A DNA stretch of 64,000 nt from Microbacterium marinilacus (GCF_019753765.1 NZ_JAIJZW010000009.1:1-64000); one strand, 5' to 3'; shown: positions 1 through 7,748, counted from the stretch's first letter. Translations and numbers: made by a program. The notes: generated by a model not told the origin, from the sequence alone.

Positions 1-168
1 CACTCGCGCGTCGAGCCTGAGTGCCCTCTGGCACTCGGGCGGGAGGGTGCCGCGCCTCCCGGGTGGACGCAGGCGGGCGGGTTAGGCTCAGACTCCGACT
101 TCCCGGCGCCTCGCTTCCCATCAGGGGCGGGATGCCGCGCCGCCACGAACAGCACTGCGAGGCCGAAC
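1..168. other. Upstream noncoding stretch with two small hairpins
   Basis: No convincing gene is seen here. Two inverted repeats are visible: GAGTGCC-CTCT-GGCACTC at 19-36 and CGGGAGG with CCTCCCG at 40-61. They could end a gene lying to the left of the window. A TAGGCT box at 83-88 could be the -10 of the glycosyltransferase operon that begins at 169. All of this is inference from sequence shape. Confidence 0.35.
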
Positions 169-1458
169 GTGACCACTCCGTCTCCCGCCGACGCCCCCCT
201 CCCCGATGAGGAGGCGCGCCGGGCCGCTCCCCTCCGGATCCTGATCGGCGCCGACACGTTCGCGCCGGACATCAACGGAGCCGCGCGCTTCGCCGAGCGG
301 CTCGCCGCCGGTCTCGTGCAGCGCGGCCACGAGGTGCACGTCGCCGCGCCGAACACCCGCTACGTCGACGAGCCGAACCGCTCGGAGACGATCGAGGGCG
401 AGCGGATGACCGTGCACCGGCTGCCGTCGGTGCCGCTGTGGTGGCACGAGTGGCTGCGCTTCGTGTGGCCGTGGCGGTCGAAGCACCACGCGCGCCGCGT
501 GCTCGACCGGGTGAAGCCGGACGTCGTCCACATCCAGTCGCACATCGTGATCGGCCGCGGCCTGGCCCGGGAGGCGCGCAAGCGGGGCATCCGGATCATC
601 GCGACGAACCACGTCATGCCGGAGAATATCCTCGACCACACGACGCTGCCCGACTGGGCGAACCGGATCCTCGTGAAGCTCGCGTGGGACGACGCCAAGC
701 GCACCTTCGGCCTGGCGGCGGCGGTGACGACGCCGACCCGGCGGGCGGCGGACTTCCTCGAGCGGCAGATCGACATCTCCGGCGTCGTGCCCATCAGCTG
801 CGGCATCGACCGCACGCAGTACACGGCCGATCTCGAGCCGCGCTCCGAGAACCGCATCGTCTTCGTCGGTCGTCTCACGGCCGAGAAGCAGGTCGACGTC
901 ATCCTGCGCGCGCTCGCCCAGCTCGACCCGGGTCTCGACGCGAAGCTGGACCTCGTCGGGCAGGGTGACCAGGAGCCCGCCCTGCGCACGCTGGTCGCGG
1001 AGCTGGGGATCGACGACCGCGTGACCTTCCACGGTCGCTCCTCGGACGAGCACCTGCGGGCGACGCTGACGGGCGGCGCGGTCTTCGCGATCGCGTCGAT
1101 CGCCGAGCTGCAGTCGATCGCGACCATGGAGGCGATGGCCTCGGGGCTGCCGGTCGTCGCGGCGGACGCCGTGGCGCTGCCGCACCTCGTGCATGACGGC
1201 GAGAACGGCTACCTGTTCACGCCCGGCGACGTCGACGACCTGGCCGAGAAGCTGACCCGTGTGCTCACGGCGTCGCCGGAGGAGCGCCTGCGCCTGCAGC
1301 GGGCCTCGCTGGACGGCGTGATGGTGCATGACATCAATCGCACGCTCGACACGTTCGAGGGGCTCTATCGGGGCGCCGCGGAGCGCGCCGATCATGGGGA
1401 CCGCCGAGGCGCGGAGCGCGCCGATGATGGGGACCGCCGCGGCGGCCTGCCGGCGTAG
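169..1458 (+). CDS. GT4-family glycosyltransferase
   Basis: This GT-B enzyme probably transfers a sugar to an envelope glycan or glycolipid at the cytoplasmic face of the membrane; the acceptor cannot be read from the sequence. The N-terminal Rossmann half opens with ILIGADTFAPDINGAA near residues 24-39. The donor-binding half starts at VFVGRLTAEKQ near residue 231, and an EX7E-type motif, ELQSIATMEAMASG, lies near residue 313. No signal peptide or membrane helix is seen, and 429 residues is normal for the family. The GTG start follows a weak GAGG. A second GT4 gene begins 30 bases downstream, so the two are probably cotranscribed. The last 28 or so residues are a low-complexity duplication of AERADxGDRRG, encoded by a 33-base tandem repeat and lying outside the catalytic fold. 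Confidence 0.88.
   Translation: MTTPSPADAPLPDEEARRAAPLRILIGADTFAPDINGAARFAERLAAGLVQRGHEVHVAAPNTRYVDEPNRSETIEGERMTVHRLPSVPLWWHEWLRFVWPWRSKHHARRVLDRVKPDVVHIQSHIVIGRGLAREARKRGIRIIATNHVMPENILDHTTLPDWANRILVKLAWDDAKRTFGLAAAVTTPTRRAADFLERQIDISGVVPISCGIDRTQYTADLEPRSENRIVFVGRLTAEKQVDVILRALAQLDPGLDAKLDLVGQGDQEPALRTLVAELGIDDRVTFHGRSSDEHLRATLTGGAVFAIASIAELQSIATMEAMASGLPVVAADAVALPHLVHDGENGYLFTPGDVDDLAEKLTRVLTASPEERLRLQRASLDGVMVHDINRTLDTFEGLYRGAAERADHGDRRGAERADDGDRRGGLPA
1378..1443 (+). repeat. 33-base tandem repeat, two copies, in frame
   Basis: Units 1378-1410 and 1411-1443 differ at two bases. Each begins GCGGAGCGCGCCGAT and encodes an 11-residue AERADxGDRRG module at the C terminus of the glycosyltransferase. 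The period is a multiple of three, so copy-number change would not break the frame. Confidence 0.85.
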
Positions 1459-1488
1459 GCGCGACACCCGGATCCACAGGAGCCCGCC

Positions 1489-2715
1489 GTGCATGTCGTG
1501 ATGTTCGCGGATCAGCACGCCGAGACCCTCGGCGGGGCGCAGGTCTCGACGCGCCTGCAGCGGCGGTACCTCGAGCGGGCGGGGCACACGGTGACGGTGG
1601 TGGCCCCGGAGCGTCATGGCTCGCTCGCACGCTCGGGTGCGGCCGACCCGTCGTACCTCGACATCCCGTCGATCCCCGTGACGCCCGACCGGGAGTACTC
1701 GTTCAGCTGGCCGGGGCGCCGCGCCGATCGTGCGATCGACGCGGGCTTCGCCGGCCGTCCGGCGCCGGACCTGGTGCACGTGCAGGCCGACTTCTGGGGG
1801 GCGTTCCTCGGCTACCGCTTCGCCGCGCGGCACGGCCTGCCGGTGGTCCACACGATGCACAACCGCGTGGACGTCGGCATCCGGGCGACCGTGCCGCTGC
1901 CGGGGGTCGTGCTGTGGCTGCTGAACGGCTGGCGGCGCCTGGCGCTGCGCGGCCTCCCGGGCGGCGCGCGCACGGGAGCGGACGGCTGGGCGTATCTGCG
2001 CGGGCTCGCTGCCGGCGCCCGTGCGGTGACGGCGCCTTCCGCGCACTTCGCCCGCCGGCTGGAGGCGCACGGCGTGCGCGCCGAGGTGGACGTGGTGTGG
2101 AACGGCATCGACGACGACGTGCTCGACCGCGTCATCGCCGCGGCGCCCGAGGAGCGCGCTGCGGGCAGGCCGCGGTTCGTGTGGCTGGGGCGGATGAGCC
2201 CGGAGAAGCGGCTGCTGCCGTTCCTCGAGGCGCTCGCCCTCTCCGGGGTCGACTGCGAGGTCGACCTGATCGGCGGCGGGGCGCAGTCCGGGGCGGCGCG
2301 CCGCCTGATCGCTCGCCACGGGATCGAGGACCGCGTGCGCTTCGCGGGTCGGCTGACGTACGACGAGACCCTGCGCCGCATCGCCGCGGCCGACGCCCTG
2401 GTGCAGACGTCCATCGGCTTCGAGACGCAGGGGATGACGCCGTTCGAGGCGGCGTCGCTCGGCACGCCGGCGGTGGTCAGCGACCCGGACATCGCCGCGG
2501 AGGTCGGTGGCGGGGTGTGGGCGGTGGAGCCTCGCGACGACGAGCCGGGTCGGGTGGTGGCGCTGGCGCGGACGCTGCGCCGCGCCGCGGCGGACATCGC
2601 CGGGGGAACGGCGCCCGTGCCCGATCCGCGTATGCCGGGGCGGTTCCGTCAGTCGTCGCGCACGGCCGCGATGATCGCGGTGTACGAGCGGACGCTGCGT
2701 TCAGCCACGGTGTGA
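1489..2715 (+). CDS. GT4-family glycosyltransferase (second of pair)
   Basis: This is a second GT-B glycosyltransferase of 408 residues, related to but clearly distinct from its upstream neighbour. The N-terminal acceptor domain has the glycine-rich LGGAQVSTRLQ stretch near residues 14-24. The C-terminal donor domain begins around WLGRMSPEKR near residue 232, and FETQGMTPFEAASLGTP near residue 310 carries the paired glutamates expected to bind the nucleotide sugar. The GTG start at 1489 is preceded by AGGAG at good spacing. Pairs of GT4 genes like this are common in envelope glycolipid or polysaccharide synthesis, so the two probably act on the same glycan one after the other. That pairing is inferred, and the sugar and acceptor are unknown. 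Confidence 0.87.
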   Translation: MHVVMFADQHAETLGGAQVSTRLQRRYLERAGHTVTVVAPERHGSLARSGAADPSYLDIPSIPVTPDREYSFSWPGRRADRAIDAGFAGRPAPDLVHVQADFWGAFLGYRFAARHGLPVVHTMHNRVDVGIRATVPLPGVVLWLLNGWRRLALRGLPGGARTGADGWAYLRGLAAGARAVTAPSAHFARRLEAHGVRAEVDVVWNGIDDDVLDRVIAAAPEERAAGRPRFVWLGRMSPEKRLLPFLEALALSGVDCEVDLIGGGAQSGAARRLIARHGIEDRVRFAGRLTYDETLRRIAAADALVQTSIGFETQGMTPFEAASLGTPAVVSDPDIAAEVGGGVWAVEPRDDEPGRVVALARTLRRAAADIAGGTAPVPDPRMPGRFRQSSRTAAMIAVYERTLRSATV

Positions 2716-2826
2716 CACGCGCGTGGCGTCGGTGCGGGACGGGCCGTACCCGTCGGTCCACACGCCGCGTACCGTCGCCGCGATGCCCACGACGGACAGG
2801 GCCGCCACCAGAATCAGGATGATCAT
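2701..2826 (-). CDS. Small single-pass membrane protein, unknown function
   Basis: This short reading frame of about 41 residues starts MIILILVAALSVVGIAATV, a single hydrophobic helix, followed by a polar tail. AAGGA stands about 9 bases before the chosen ATG; an ATG three codons upstream (2835) is also possible. Its 3' end overlaps the end of the glycosyltransferase on the other strand by 15 bases. It diverges from the GlxA-type regulator at 2912, with a palindromic candidate operator between the two starts, so it may be a target of that regulator. No function is recognised. Support comes from the hydrophobic helix, the ribosome-binding site and the divergent arrangement. Confidence 0.5.
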   Translation of the reverse strand: MIILILVAALSVVGIAATVRGVWTDGYGPSRTDATRVSHRG

Positions 2827-2853
2827 GGCAGTCATCCTTCGCTTGCGTGGATC

Positions 2854-2902
2854 CTGCCAACAGTGGCAGACTCGACGCAATCCGCAGGAAAACTGCCAAC
2901 AG
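2854..2902. promoter_or_regulatory. Candidate operator: CTGCCA palindrome plus repeated half site
   Basis: CTGCCA-ACAG-TGGCAG at 2854-2869 is a perfect 6-base dyad. The decamer CTGCCAACAG recurs at 2893-2902, just before the AGGAGG of the regulator gene. The spacing of 39 bases places the copies on roughly the same helix face. It lies between two divergent starts and is likely an autoregulatory site of the GlxA-type regulator; that role is inferred. Confidence 0.5.
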
Positions 2903-2911
2903 GAGGCGCGC

Positions 2912-3892
2912 ATGAGGACCGTCGCATGCATCGTGCAGGAGGGCTTCGCGCCGTTCGAGTTCGGCGTCGCCTGCGAGGCCTTCGGTCTCGACAGGTCGGA
3001 GGACGGCATCGAGCCGTTCGACTTCCGCATCGTCACGGCCGAGCCGGGCCCGGTCGCCTCCAACCTCGGCTTCTCGGTGAACGTCGAGCACGACCTGAGC
3101 TTCGCCGAGACGGCGGACATCGTCGTGGTGTCCACGCAGCCGAAGTCGGCGTGGCGCCGGGTGGACACCCGCGTCGCCCGCGTCATCCGGGATGCCGCCG
3201 AGCGCGGCGCCTGGCTGCTGAGCGTCTGCAGCGGCGCGTTCGTGCTCGCCGCGTCCGGCGTGCTCGACGGGCGCCGTGCCACGACGCACTGGCTGTACGC
3301 CGACACGATGGCGCGCATGTATCCGCAGATCGACGTCGACCCCGACGTGCTCTACGTGCAGGACGGCCGCATCATCACGAGCGCCGGCACCGCCGCCGGC
3401 CTCGACGCCTGCCTGCACCTGCTGCGCCAAGAGCTCGGCGCCGAGGCCGCCAACCGCATCGCGCGTCGCATGGTCGTCGCGCCGCAGCGCGAGGGAGGGC
3501 AGGCGCAGTTCATCCTGAAGCCCCTGCCCGAGTCGGCCGGCCTGTCGCTGGCGCCGGTCGCCGACTGGGCGCTCGAGAACCTGCACCGGGACCTCACCGT
3601 CGAGCTGCTCGCCGGTCGCGCCCACATGTCCCCGCGCACCTTCGCGCGCCGCTTCAAGGCCGACTACGGCACGACGCCCGCCGCATGGCTCGGGCGGCAG
3701 CGGATCATCCAGGCGCAGCGCCTGCTCGAGCGCACCGAATGGGGCCTCGACCGCATCGCCGACGAGTGCGGGTTCGGCTCGGCGGCGGTGCTGAGGCAGA
3801 ACTTCGCCCGGGTGCTCGGCACCACGCCGACCGCGTACCGCGCCCGCTTCGCGTGCCGCGACGAGCCCTCCCCCGCGACGACCGCCGCATAG
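2912..3892 (+). CDS. GlxA-family transcriptional regulator (DJ-1/PfpI plus AraC HTH)
   Basis: This 326-residue protein has the two-domain layout of GlxA-type regulators. Residues 1-190 or so form a DJ-1/PfpI-like class I amidotransferase fold with the nucleophile-elbow sequence LSVCSGAFVLAASG near residue 104. Residues 225-315 or so form a double helix-turn-helix AraC domain ending in FGSAAVLRQNFARVLGTTPTAY. Members of this family sense small molecules and activate or repress nearby genes. The start at 2912 is fixed by AGGAGG at 2901-2906; the reading frame is open further upstream but without a ribosome site. A palindrome and half site upstream are likely its own operator. The ligand is unknown. 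Confidence 0.85.
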   Translation: MRTVACIVQEGFAPFEFGVACEAFGLDRSEDGIEPFDFRIVTAEPGPVASNLGFSVNVEHDLSFAETADIVVVSTQPKSAWRRVDTRVARVIRDAAERGAWLLSVCSGAFVLAASGVLDGRRATTHWLYADTMARMYPQIDVDPDVLYVQDGRIITSAGTAAGLDACLHLLRQELGAEAANRIARRMVVAPQREGGQAQFILKPLPESAGLSLAPVADWALENLHRDLTVELLAGRAHMSPRTFARRFKADYGTTPAAWLGRQRIIQAQRLLERTEWGLDRIADECGFGSAAVLRQNFARVLGTTPTAYRARFACRDEPSPATTAA

Positions 3893-4004
3893 GCCGGCGG
3901 GCGGGCACCGGCAACCCGCGGCCACAGCCCGCTCCCGGACGGATGGTCGGATGCGGCGGACGTTCGGTCGGGCACGCGGGCGCGGGGTCGCCCAGGATCG
4001 AATC

Positions 4005-5210
4005 ATGACCTCCACCGCGTCGATCCCCGTCGCCCTCCCGAAGGACGCGCCCCTCAGGTACGGCGCCCTCGTCGTGATGATGCTGCAGGGCTTCGTCCTC
4101 GTCACGGCCGAGTTCCTGCCGAACGGCGTTCTCACCGAGATGGCCGCGGGCCTGGGCGTCACCCCTGGGCAGGCGGGCCAGACGGTGACGATCACCGCGG
4201 TCGCCGGCCTCCTCGTCGCGCCGACGATCGGCCTGCTCGTGCCCCGCCTCGACCGTCGCGCACTGCTCGTCTGGGCCGCCGCCGCGGCATCCGTGTCGAG
4301 CCTGGTGGTCGCCGTGTCGCCCCACCTCGTCACGATCCTCGTGGCCCGGTTCTTCCTCGGCGCCGCGATCAGCGCGTTCTGGTCGATGTCGATCACGGTC
4401 GCCGCGCGGCTCACGGGCCCGGACCGCATCGGACGCGGCCTCATGTTCACCTCCGCCGGGGTGTCGCTCGCCACGGTCGCGGGTGTGCCGCTGGGCGTCC
4501 TCCTGAGCGAACTGCTCGACTGGCGCATCGCGTTCGTCGTGGTGGGCGCGGTCACGGCTCTCATCGCGGTCGCGGTGCGGCTGGCGCTGCCACGGGTGCC
4601 GGCCGCCGCGGCCTCGAGCCTGCGGCTGCTCGTCGACTCGTTCCGCCGGCCGGGCGTCGCGGCCGGCATGGTCGGTCACGTATTCGTGGTGCTCGGCCAC
4701 TTCCTCGCCTACACCTACATCCGCCTCGCGCTCGAGCGGATGCCGGATGTCCCGCCCGAGACGATCGTGCTGCTGCTCGCGGCCTTCGGCGTCGGAGGGC
4801 TCATCGGCAACCTCGCTATCGGCCTCCTCGTCGACCGCGCGTTCCGCGCCCTCGCCGTCGCAGCTCCCCTCGTGATCGCGGCATCGATCGGCGTGGTCGT
4901 GCTGCTGCCCGGCTCCATCGCCGCCGTGGCGCTCGCCGTGTTCGCGTGGGGCTTCTTCTTCGCGTCGTGGCTGATTATCGTCAACACGTGGGTCGGCCAC
5001 CGCATGCCGGACCGTCTCGAGTCGGGCGGCGTGCTCACGGTCATGGGCTTCCAGCTCGCCATCACCCTCGCCGCGGGCGTCGGCGGGGTGCTCATCGACC
5101 TGACGGGAGTCGTGACGGCGGACGCCGCCGCGGTCGTGCTGCTGGTCGTGGGCGCCCTGCTGTTCGGGCGCTCGGTCCGCGATCACGCCGCACGTCGCGC
5201 GCGCGGCTGA
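4005..5210 (+). CDS. MFS transporter, DHA1-type exporter
   Basis: The 401-residue product has about twelve hydrophobic helices and the motif-A-like loop GLLVPRLDRRALL between helices 2 and 3, typical of the DHA1 drug/metabolite exporters of the major facilitator superfamily. The opening FVLVTAEFLPNGVLTEMA is characteristic of the EmrD/AraJ-like branch that exports drugs or sugars by proton antiport. The start at 4005 is supported by a CAGGAT -10 box at 3993-3998, exactly six bases upstream and without a Shine-Dalgarno, so the mRNA is probably leaderless. It faces the AraC regulator at 5232 end to end. The substrate is not predictable. Confidence 0.85.
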   Translation: MTSTASIPVALPKDAPLRYGALVVMMLQGFVLVTAEFLPNGVLTEMAAGLGVTPGQAGQTVTITAVAGLLVAPTIGLLVPRLDRRALLVWAAAAASVSSLVVAVSPHLVTILVARFFLGAAISAFWSMSITVAARLTGPDRIGRGLMFTSAGVSLATVAGVPLGVLLSELLDWRIAFVVVGAVTALIAVAVRLALPRVPAAAASSLRLLVDSFRRPGVAAGMVGHVFVVLGHFLAYTYIRLALERMPDVPPETIVLLLAAFGVGGLIGNLAIGLLVDRAFRALAVAAPLVIAASIGVVVLLPGSIAAVALAVFAWGFFFASWLIIVNTWVGHRMPDRLESGGVLTVMGFQLAITLAAGVGGVLIDLTGVVTADAAAVVLLVVGALLFGRSVRDHAARRARG

Positions 5211-5231
5211 GGGCATCGCCGCCCGGCGCGG

Positions 5232-6113
5232 TCAGATCATCGAGGGGGCCTCGACGCGGGCGCGCCAGAGCGACGGCGCCGTGCCGGTGTGGCGCCGGAA
5301 GGCTCGGCTGAAGCCCTCGTCGGAGCCGTAGCCGAGCGCTCGCGCCGTCTCCGACACCGAGGCGCCGGACTCGAGCATCGTCCTGGCATGCCGCATCCGG
5401 ATCTCGGCGACGTACCCGGCGGGCGATCGCCCGTAGGCGCACCGGAAGCGGGCGGCGAACACCGTGCGCGACATCGCGCCGAGGCTCGCGAGCTGGTCGA
5501 TGGTCCAATCGCGTCCGGGGTCGTCCGCGACGGCCGCGGCGACGCGGGCGAGGAACGGGTCGGCCGCGGGACCGGGCCATGACGGATCGTGGGCGTCGCG
5601 AGAGGCCCACGCGCGGATGGCCGACAGCACCACGGTCGTGACCATCATCCGGCAGATCCTGTCGTCGCCCGAGCGGTCGCCGACCGGTTCCGCGCCCAGG
5701 TGCGCGGCGAGGGCCGCGGCTGCGGGCTCGAGACCGACGAAGCCGTCGATGAAGACGAAGGGCGGGAGCGGCGTCACGTCGGCGACCGACAGCTCGGCGG
5801 GCACCACGGTGAGCTCGGCGCCGGACTGCGATGTCAGGGCGATCGGTCGGCAGCCCAGGCTGAGGAAGGCGTCGCCGGCGAGCAGGGTGCGCGGGCCGGT
5901 GGCCGCGGCGGCGTCGCCCGACGGGCCGTCGACCCGGCAGCTCGTGCCCGGGGACGGCGCGCCGGTGAGCTCGCCGGAGCGCACGTACACCAGCGTCGCG
6001 CCGTCGACTCCGAGGCGCAGCGACGACGTCGGCGCGAGCTGCGAGCGATGGACCGTGCCGGGCCGGATGTCGAGGGACGACAGGGCGTGCTCGAGCATGG
6101 TCGACCGGGTCAT
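5232..6113 (-). CDS. AraC-family transcriptional regulator with cupin sensor
   Basis: This 293-residue regulator has an N-terminal cupin-like ligand-binding region at about residues 10-180, similar to the AraC_binding domain. A C-terminal AraC helix-turn-helix pair lies at about residues 190-285 and includes TVFAARFRCAYGRSPAGYV and GFSRAFRRHTGTAPSLWR. Regulators of this form usually control a neighbouring efflux or oxidoreductase gene, and the convergent MFS exporter is a plausible target, although no shared operator was found. GAGGGCGAC precedes the ATG. The 51-base orphan repeat at 6155-6205 sits 42 bases upstream of the start, so the vapBC insertion has replaced or displaced its original upstream region. 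Confidence 0.85.
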   Translation of the reverse strand: MTRSTMLEHALSSLDIRPGTVHRSQLAPTSSLRLGVDGATLVYVRSGELTGAPSPGTSCRVDGPSGDAAAATGPRTLLAGDAFLSLGCRPIALTSQSGAELTVVPAELSVADVTPLPPFVFIDGFVGLEPAAAALAAHLGAEPVGDRSGDDRICRMMVTTVVLSAIRAWASRDAHDPSWPGPAADPFLARVAAAVADDPGRDWTIDQLASLGAMSRTVFAARFRCAYGRSPAGYVAEIRMRHARTMLESGASVSETARALGYGSDEGFSRAFRRHTGTAPSLWRARVEAPSMI

Positions 6114-6154
6114 GTCGCCCTCAACGCGCGTCGGCGCGCGCTCATTCCTGCGCG

Positions 6155-6205
6155 TCGGCTCAGCCGAGCAGGGAGGGCAGCAGGATCGGCAGCACGCCGC
6201 TCCAG
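6155..6205. repeat. 51-base direct repeat, orphan copy (left)
   Basis: This 51-base sequence is identical base for base to 6939-6989. It contains the last 14 codons and the stop of the membrane gene at 6944-7327, but here they are attached to no gene. Together the two copies bracket the vapBC pair, so this one looks like a leftover gene end created when the cassette entered. Confidence 0.93.
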
Positions 6206-6223
6206 CGACGAGCGCGGCGTGAC

Positions 6224-6622
6224 TCAGTGGTCGAGCAGCAGAACGTCGTCGGGGAATGCCGAGGCGAGCGGCCCGTCGAACGTCGCCAGGCGCGCGCTGT
6301 GCTCTCGTGCGAGGGCCACGAGGTAGACGTCGGTGACCTGGCGATGGCCGCGGACCGACGACAGCGGTGCGTGGCGATAGGAGATCGAGTCGGACCAGAA
6401 CTCCACCAATGGGTGCGCGTGGACCCCGTTCAGCAACGCCGTGATCGAATCGGGATGCTCACCGAGCCTCACGAGCGTGCGCACCAGTGCCCCTTCCACG
6501 GCCGGGCAGACGGCGACCGACGAGACTTCGGCGATCCACGCGTTCGACCCCTCGTGGAACACATGGTCGGTGAGCGTCGAGGCGATCAGGACGTTCGCAT
6601 CGAGGAGGAACGGTGCCGTCAC
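6224..6622 (-). CDS. vapC: PIN-domain ribonuclease toxin (VapC-like)
   Basis: The 132-residue protein is a complete PIN domain. The acidic residues expected to bind Mg2+ or Mn2+ are visible: Asp8 in FLLDANVLIAS, Glu43 in VEGALVRTL, Asp98 in VTDVYLVALA and Asp116 in ATFDGPLA. VapC toxins cleave structured RNA such as initiator tRNA, rRNA or other tRNAs. The ATG overlaps the antitoxin stop by four bases, the standard coupled arrangement. The pair lies in a unit of about 730 bases bounded by perfect 51-base direct repeats, a sign of acquisition as a cassette. The RNA target cannot be told from sequence. Confidence 0.85.
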   Translation of the reverse strand: MTAPFLLDANVLIASTLTDHVFHEGSNAWIAEVSSVAVCPAVEGALVRTLVRLGEHPDSITALLNGVHAHPLVEFWSDSISYRHAPLSSVRGHRQVTDVYLVALAREHSARLATFDGPLASAFPDDVLLLDH

Positions 6623-6852
6623 TCGTCGTCGTCCAGAAGCGCTGCGACATCGTCCGCCGTGACGGTGCGCCCGATGCTCACGCGAGGGAATCCGCTCACC
6701 GGATGGTGATCGATCGACGCCGGCACATCCATGGATGCGAGGCCCCGCGCCGCCAGGTCGGCGAGCACCGTCGACAGCGATTCATGCCGGCTCGCCGCGA
6801 TCTCGCGGGCGCGACGATGCAGCGCCGGCGGCAGATCGACGGTTGTGCGCAT
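6619..6852 (-). CDS. vapB: Ribbon-helix-helix antitoxin (VapB-like)
   Basis: This 77-residue protein begins MRTTVDLPPALHRRAREIAA, a ribbon-helix-helix DNA-binding fold at residues 1-40 or so, followed by an acidic tail ending VTADDVAALLDDDE that should wrap the toxin active site. It would neutralise the PIN toxin encoded four bases overlapping downstream and repress its own promoter. A TATGAT -10 box at 6859-6864 lies only six bases before the ATG, so the transcript is probably leaderless. Three TGCATCA-type half sites cover that promoter, consistent with autorepression. Confidence 0.83.
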   Translation of the reverse strand: MRTTVDLPPALHRRAREIAASRHESLSTVLADLAARGLASMDVPASIDHHPVSGFPRVSIGRTVTADDVAALLDDDE

Positions 6853-6855
6853 ACC

Positions 6856-6884
6856 TGCATCATATCTGCATCACACATGATGCG
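6856..6884 (-). promoter_or_regulatory. vapB promoter/operator with three TGCATCA half sites
   Basis: TGCATCA occurs at 6856-6862 and 6867-6873, and inverted as TGATGC at 6878-6883. The half sites overlap the -10 hexamer TATGAT read on the minus strand (6859-6864). The layout of evenly spaced half sites over a promoter fits cooperative binding of a ribbon-helix-helix antitoxin. Binding is inferred. Confidence 0.6.
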
Positions 6885-6938
6885 GGGCGATCGTCGGTAC
6901 CCCGAGGACGGCCGCCGCGTTCCGTCGCCGCGTTGCCC

Positions 6939-6989
6939 TCGGCTCAGCCGAGCAGGGAGGGCAGCAGGATCGGCAGCACGCCGCTCCAG
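6939..6989. repeat. 51-base direct repeat, gene-embedded copy (right)
   Basis: This is a perfect match to 6155-6205 and forms the natural 3' end and stop of the membrane gene at 6944-7327. The homology stops abruptly on both sides of each copy. The distance between equivalent bases of the two copies is 784 bases. Confidence 0.93.
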
Positions 6990-7327
6990 AGCGCGAACGA
7001 GATCAGCGCCATCACGGCGAAGCCCAGCGCGATCGCCGGAAGCGCCTTGCGCGGGTGGCGCAGGCCGATGATCGCGAGGATCGCCGCCGAGAGGTTGACG
7101 ATCAGCTGCGCGACCCCGGTCACGCCCAGCGCAGCGGGCAGGAGCGCGGTGGTGCGGACCAGGGCGGGGACCACCGTCTGGACGAGGGAGAGCGCCACGC
7201 CGAGCCCGACCAGGACGATCGCGACGATGCCGACGGTGTTGCGCGGCGCGAGCGGCGCGCCGTAGGGGTGCTGCGGGGCGCCGTAGGGCGGTTGCGGTGC
7301 GCCGTAGGGGGAAGCGGGAGCGGTCAT
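6944..7327 (-). CDS. Small multi-pass membrane protein with P/Y/G-rich N terminus
   Basis: This 127-residue protein has a cytoplasmic-type N terminus with three GAPxxPYGAP-like units (residues 1-28 or so), then three or four hydrophobic helices between residues 31 and 127. The layout resembles the DUF4190-type small membrane proteins of actinobacteria, whose function is not established. It lies ten bases downstream of a second gene of the same design at 7338-7748, and both point the same way, so they form an operon and are probably ancient duplicates. Its last 51 bases are duplicated on the far side of vapBC. The ATG follows AGGAGG at 7332-7337 read on the minus strand. Confidence 0.7.
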   Translation of the reverse strand: MTAPASPYGAPQPPYGAPQHPYGAPLAPRNTVGIVAIVLVGLGVALSLVQTVVPALVRTTALLPAALGVTGVAQLIVNLSAAILAIIGLRHPRKALPAIALGFAVMALISFALWSGVLPILLPSLLG

Positions 7328-7337
7328 CCGTGTCCTC

Positions 7338-7748
7338 CTAGAGGCCCGTCAGGGCGGCCTGGACGATCCAGCGCACCAGCCCCACGATCTGCGTGCCGCC
7401 GACGCCGACGGCGACGCCGGCCAGGACGACGCCGTTGCGCGAGGCGATGCCGGCGATTCCGAAGCCGATGGCGCCGAGACCGAGCGCGGCGCCGATCAGC
7501 GAGAACACCGCGCTGACGGAGGAGAGCCCGGCGATGTCGCCGCCGGCGAGCAGGCCGGCGTAGACGCCGAAGTCGGCCAGCAGCAGCAGGACGATCGCCG
7601 CCGCGAAGCCGATGGCGATCGTCGCGGGGATGCGACTGCCGTGCGGAGCAGCGGCCGCGGGGATGCCGCCGGGGTACGGCGGAGGCGCATAGGCCGATGC
7701 CGCCGCGTAGGGCGGCAGGCGGGGAGGCTCGCCGGTAGGACTGCTCAC
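7338..7748 (-). CDS. Small multi-pass membrane protein, DUF4190-like
   Basis: The 136-residue product has a proline- and tyrosine-rich N terminus (PPYAAASAYAPPPYPGGIP) followed by three hydrophobic segments, at about residues 42-70, 76-104 and 108-136. Glycine-rich turns such as GLGAIGFGIAGIASRNG sit between helices, as in DUF4190-type proteins. The GTG start is chosen because TAGCCT at 7755-7760 is a good -10 exactly six bases upstream with no Shine-Dalgarno, which implies a leaderless operon for this gene and the one after it. Function is unknown; a role in envelope homeostasis is only a guess. Confidence 0.68.
   Translation of the reverse strand: MSSPTGEPPRLPPYAAASAYAPPPYPGGIPAAAAPHGSRIPATIAIGFAAAIVLLLLADFGVYAGLLAGGDIAGLSSVSAVFSLIGAALGLGAIGFGIAGIASRNGVVLAGVAVGVGGTQIVGLVRWIVQAALTGL

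Noticed and set aside
19..36. GAGTGCC...GGCACTC resembling a CIRCE operator
   Set aside because: In CIRCE the arms are TTAGCACTC then GAGTGCTAA with nine bases between; here the arm order is reversed and the gap is four bases.
121..2319. Long minus-strand frame opposite the glycosyltransferases
   Set aside because: The sequence is repetitive R/A/G/H without any motif, and codon bias favours the plus-strand genes.
6155..6989. 51-base repeats considered as insertion-sequence ends
   Set aside because: They are direct, not inverted, there is no transposase, and one copy is coding sequence of a neighbouring gene.
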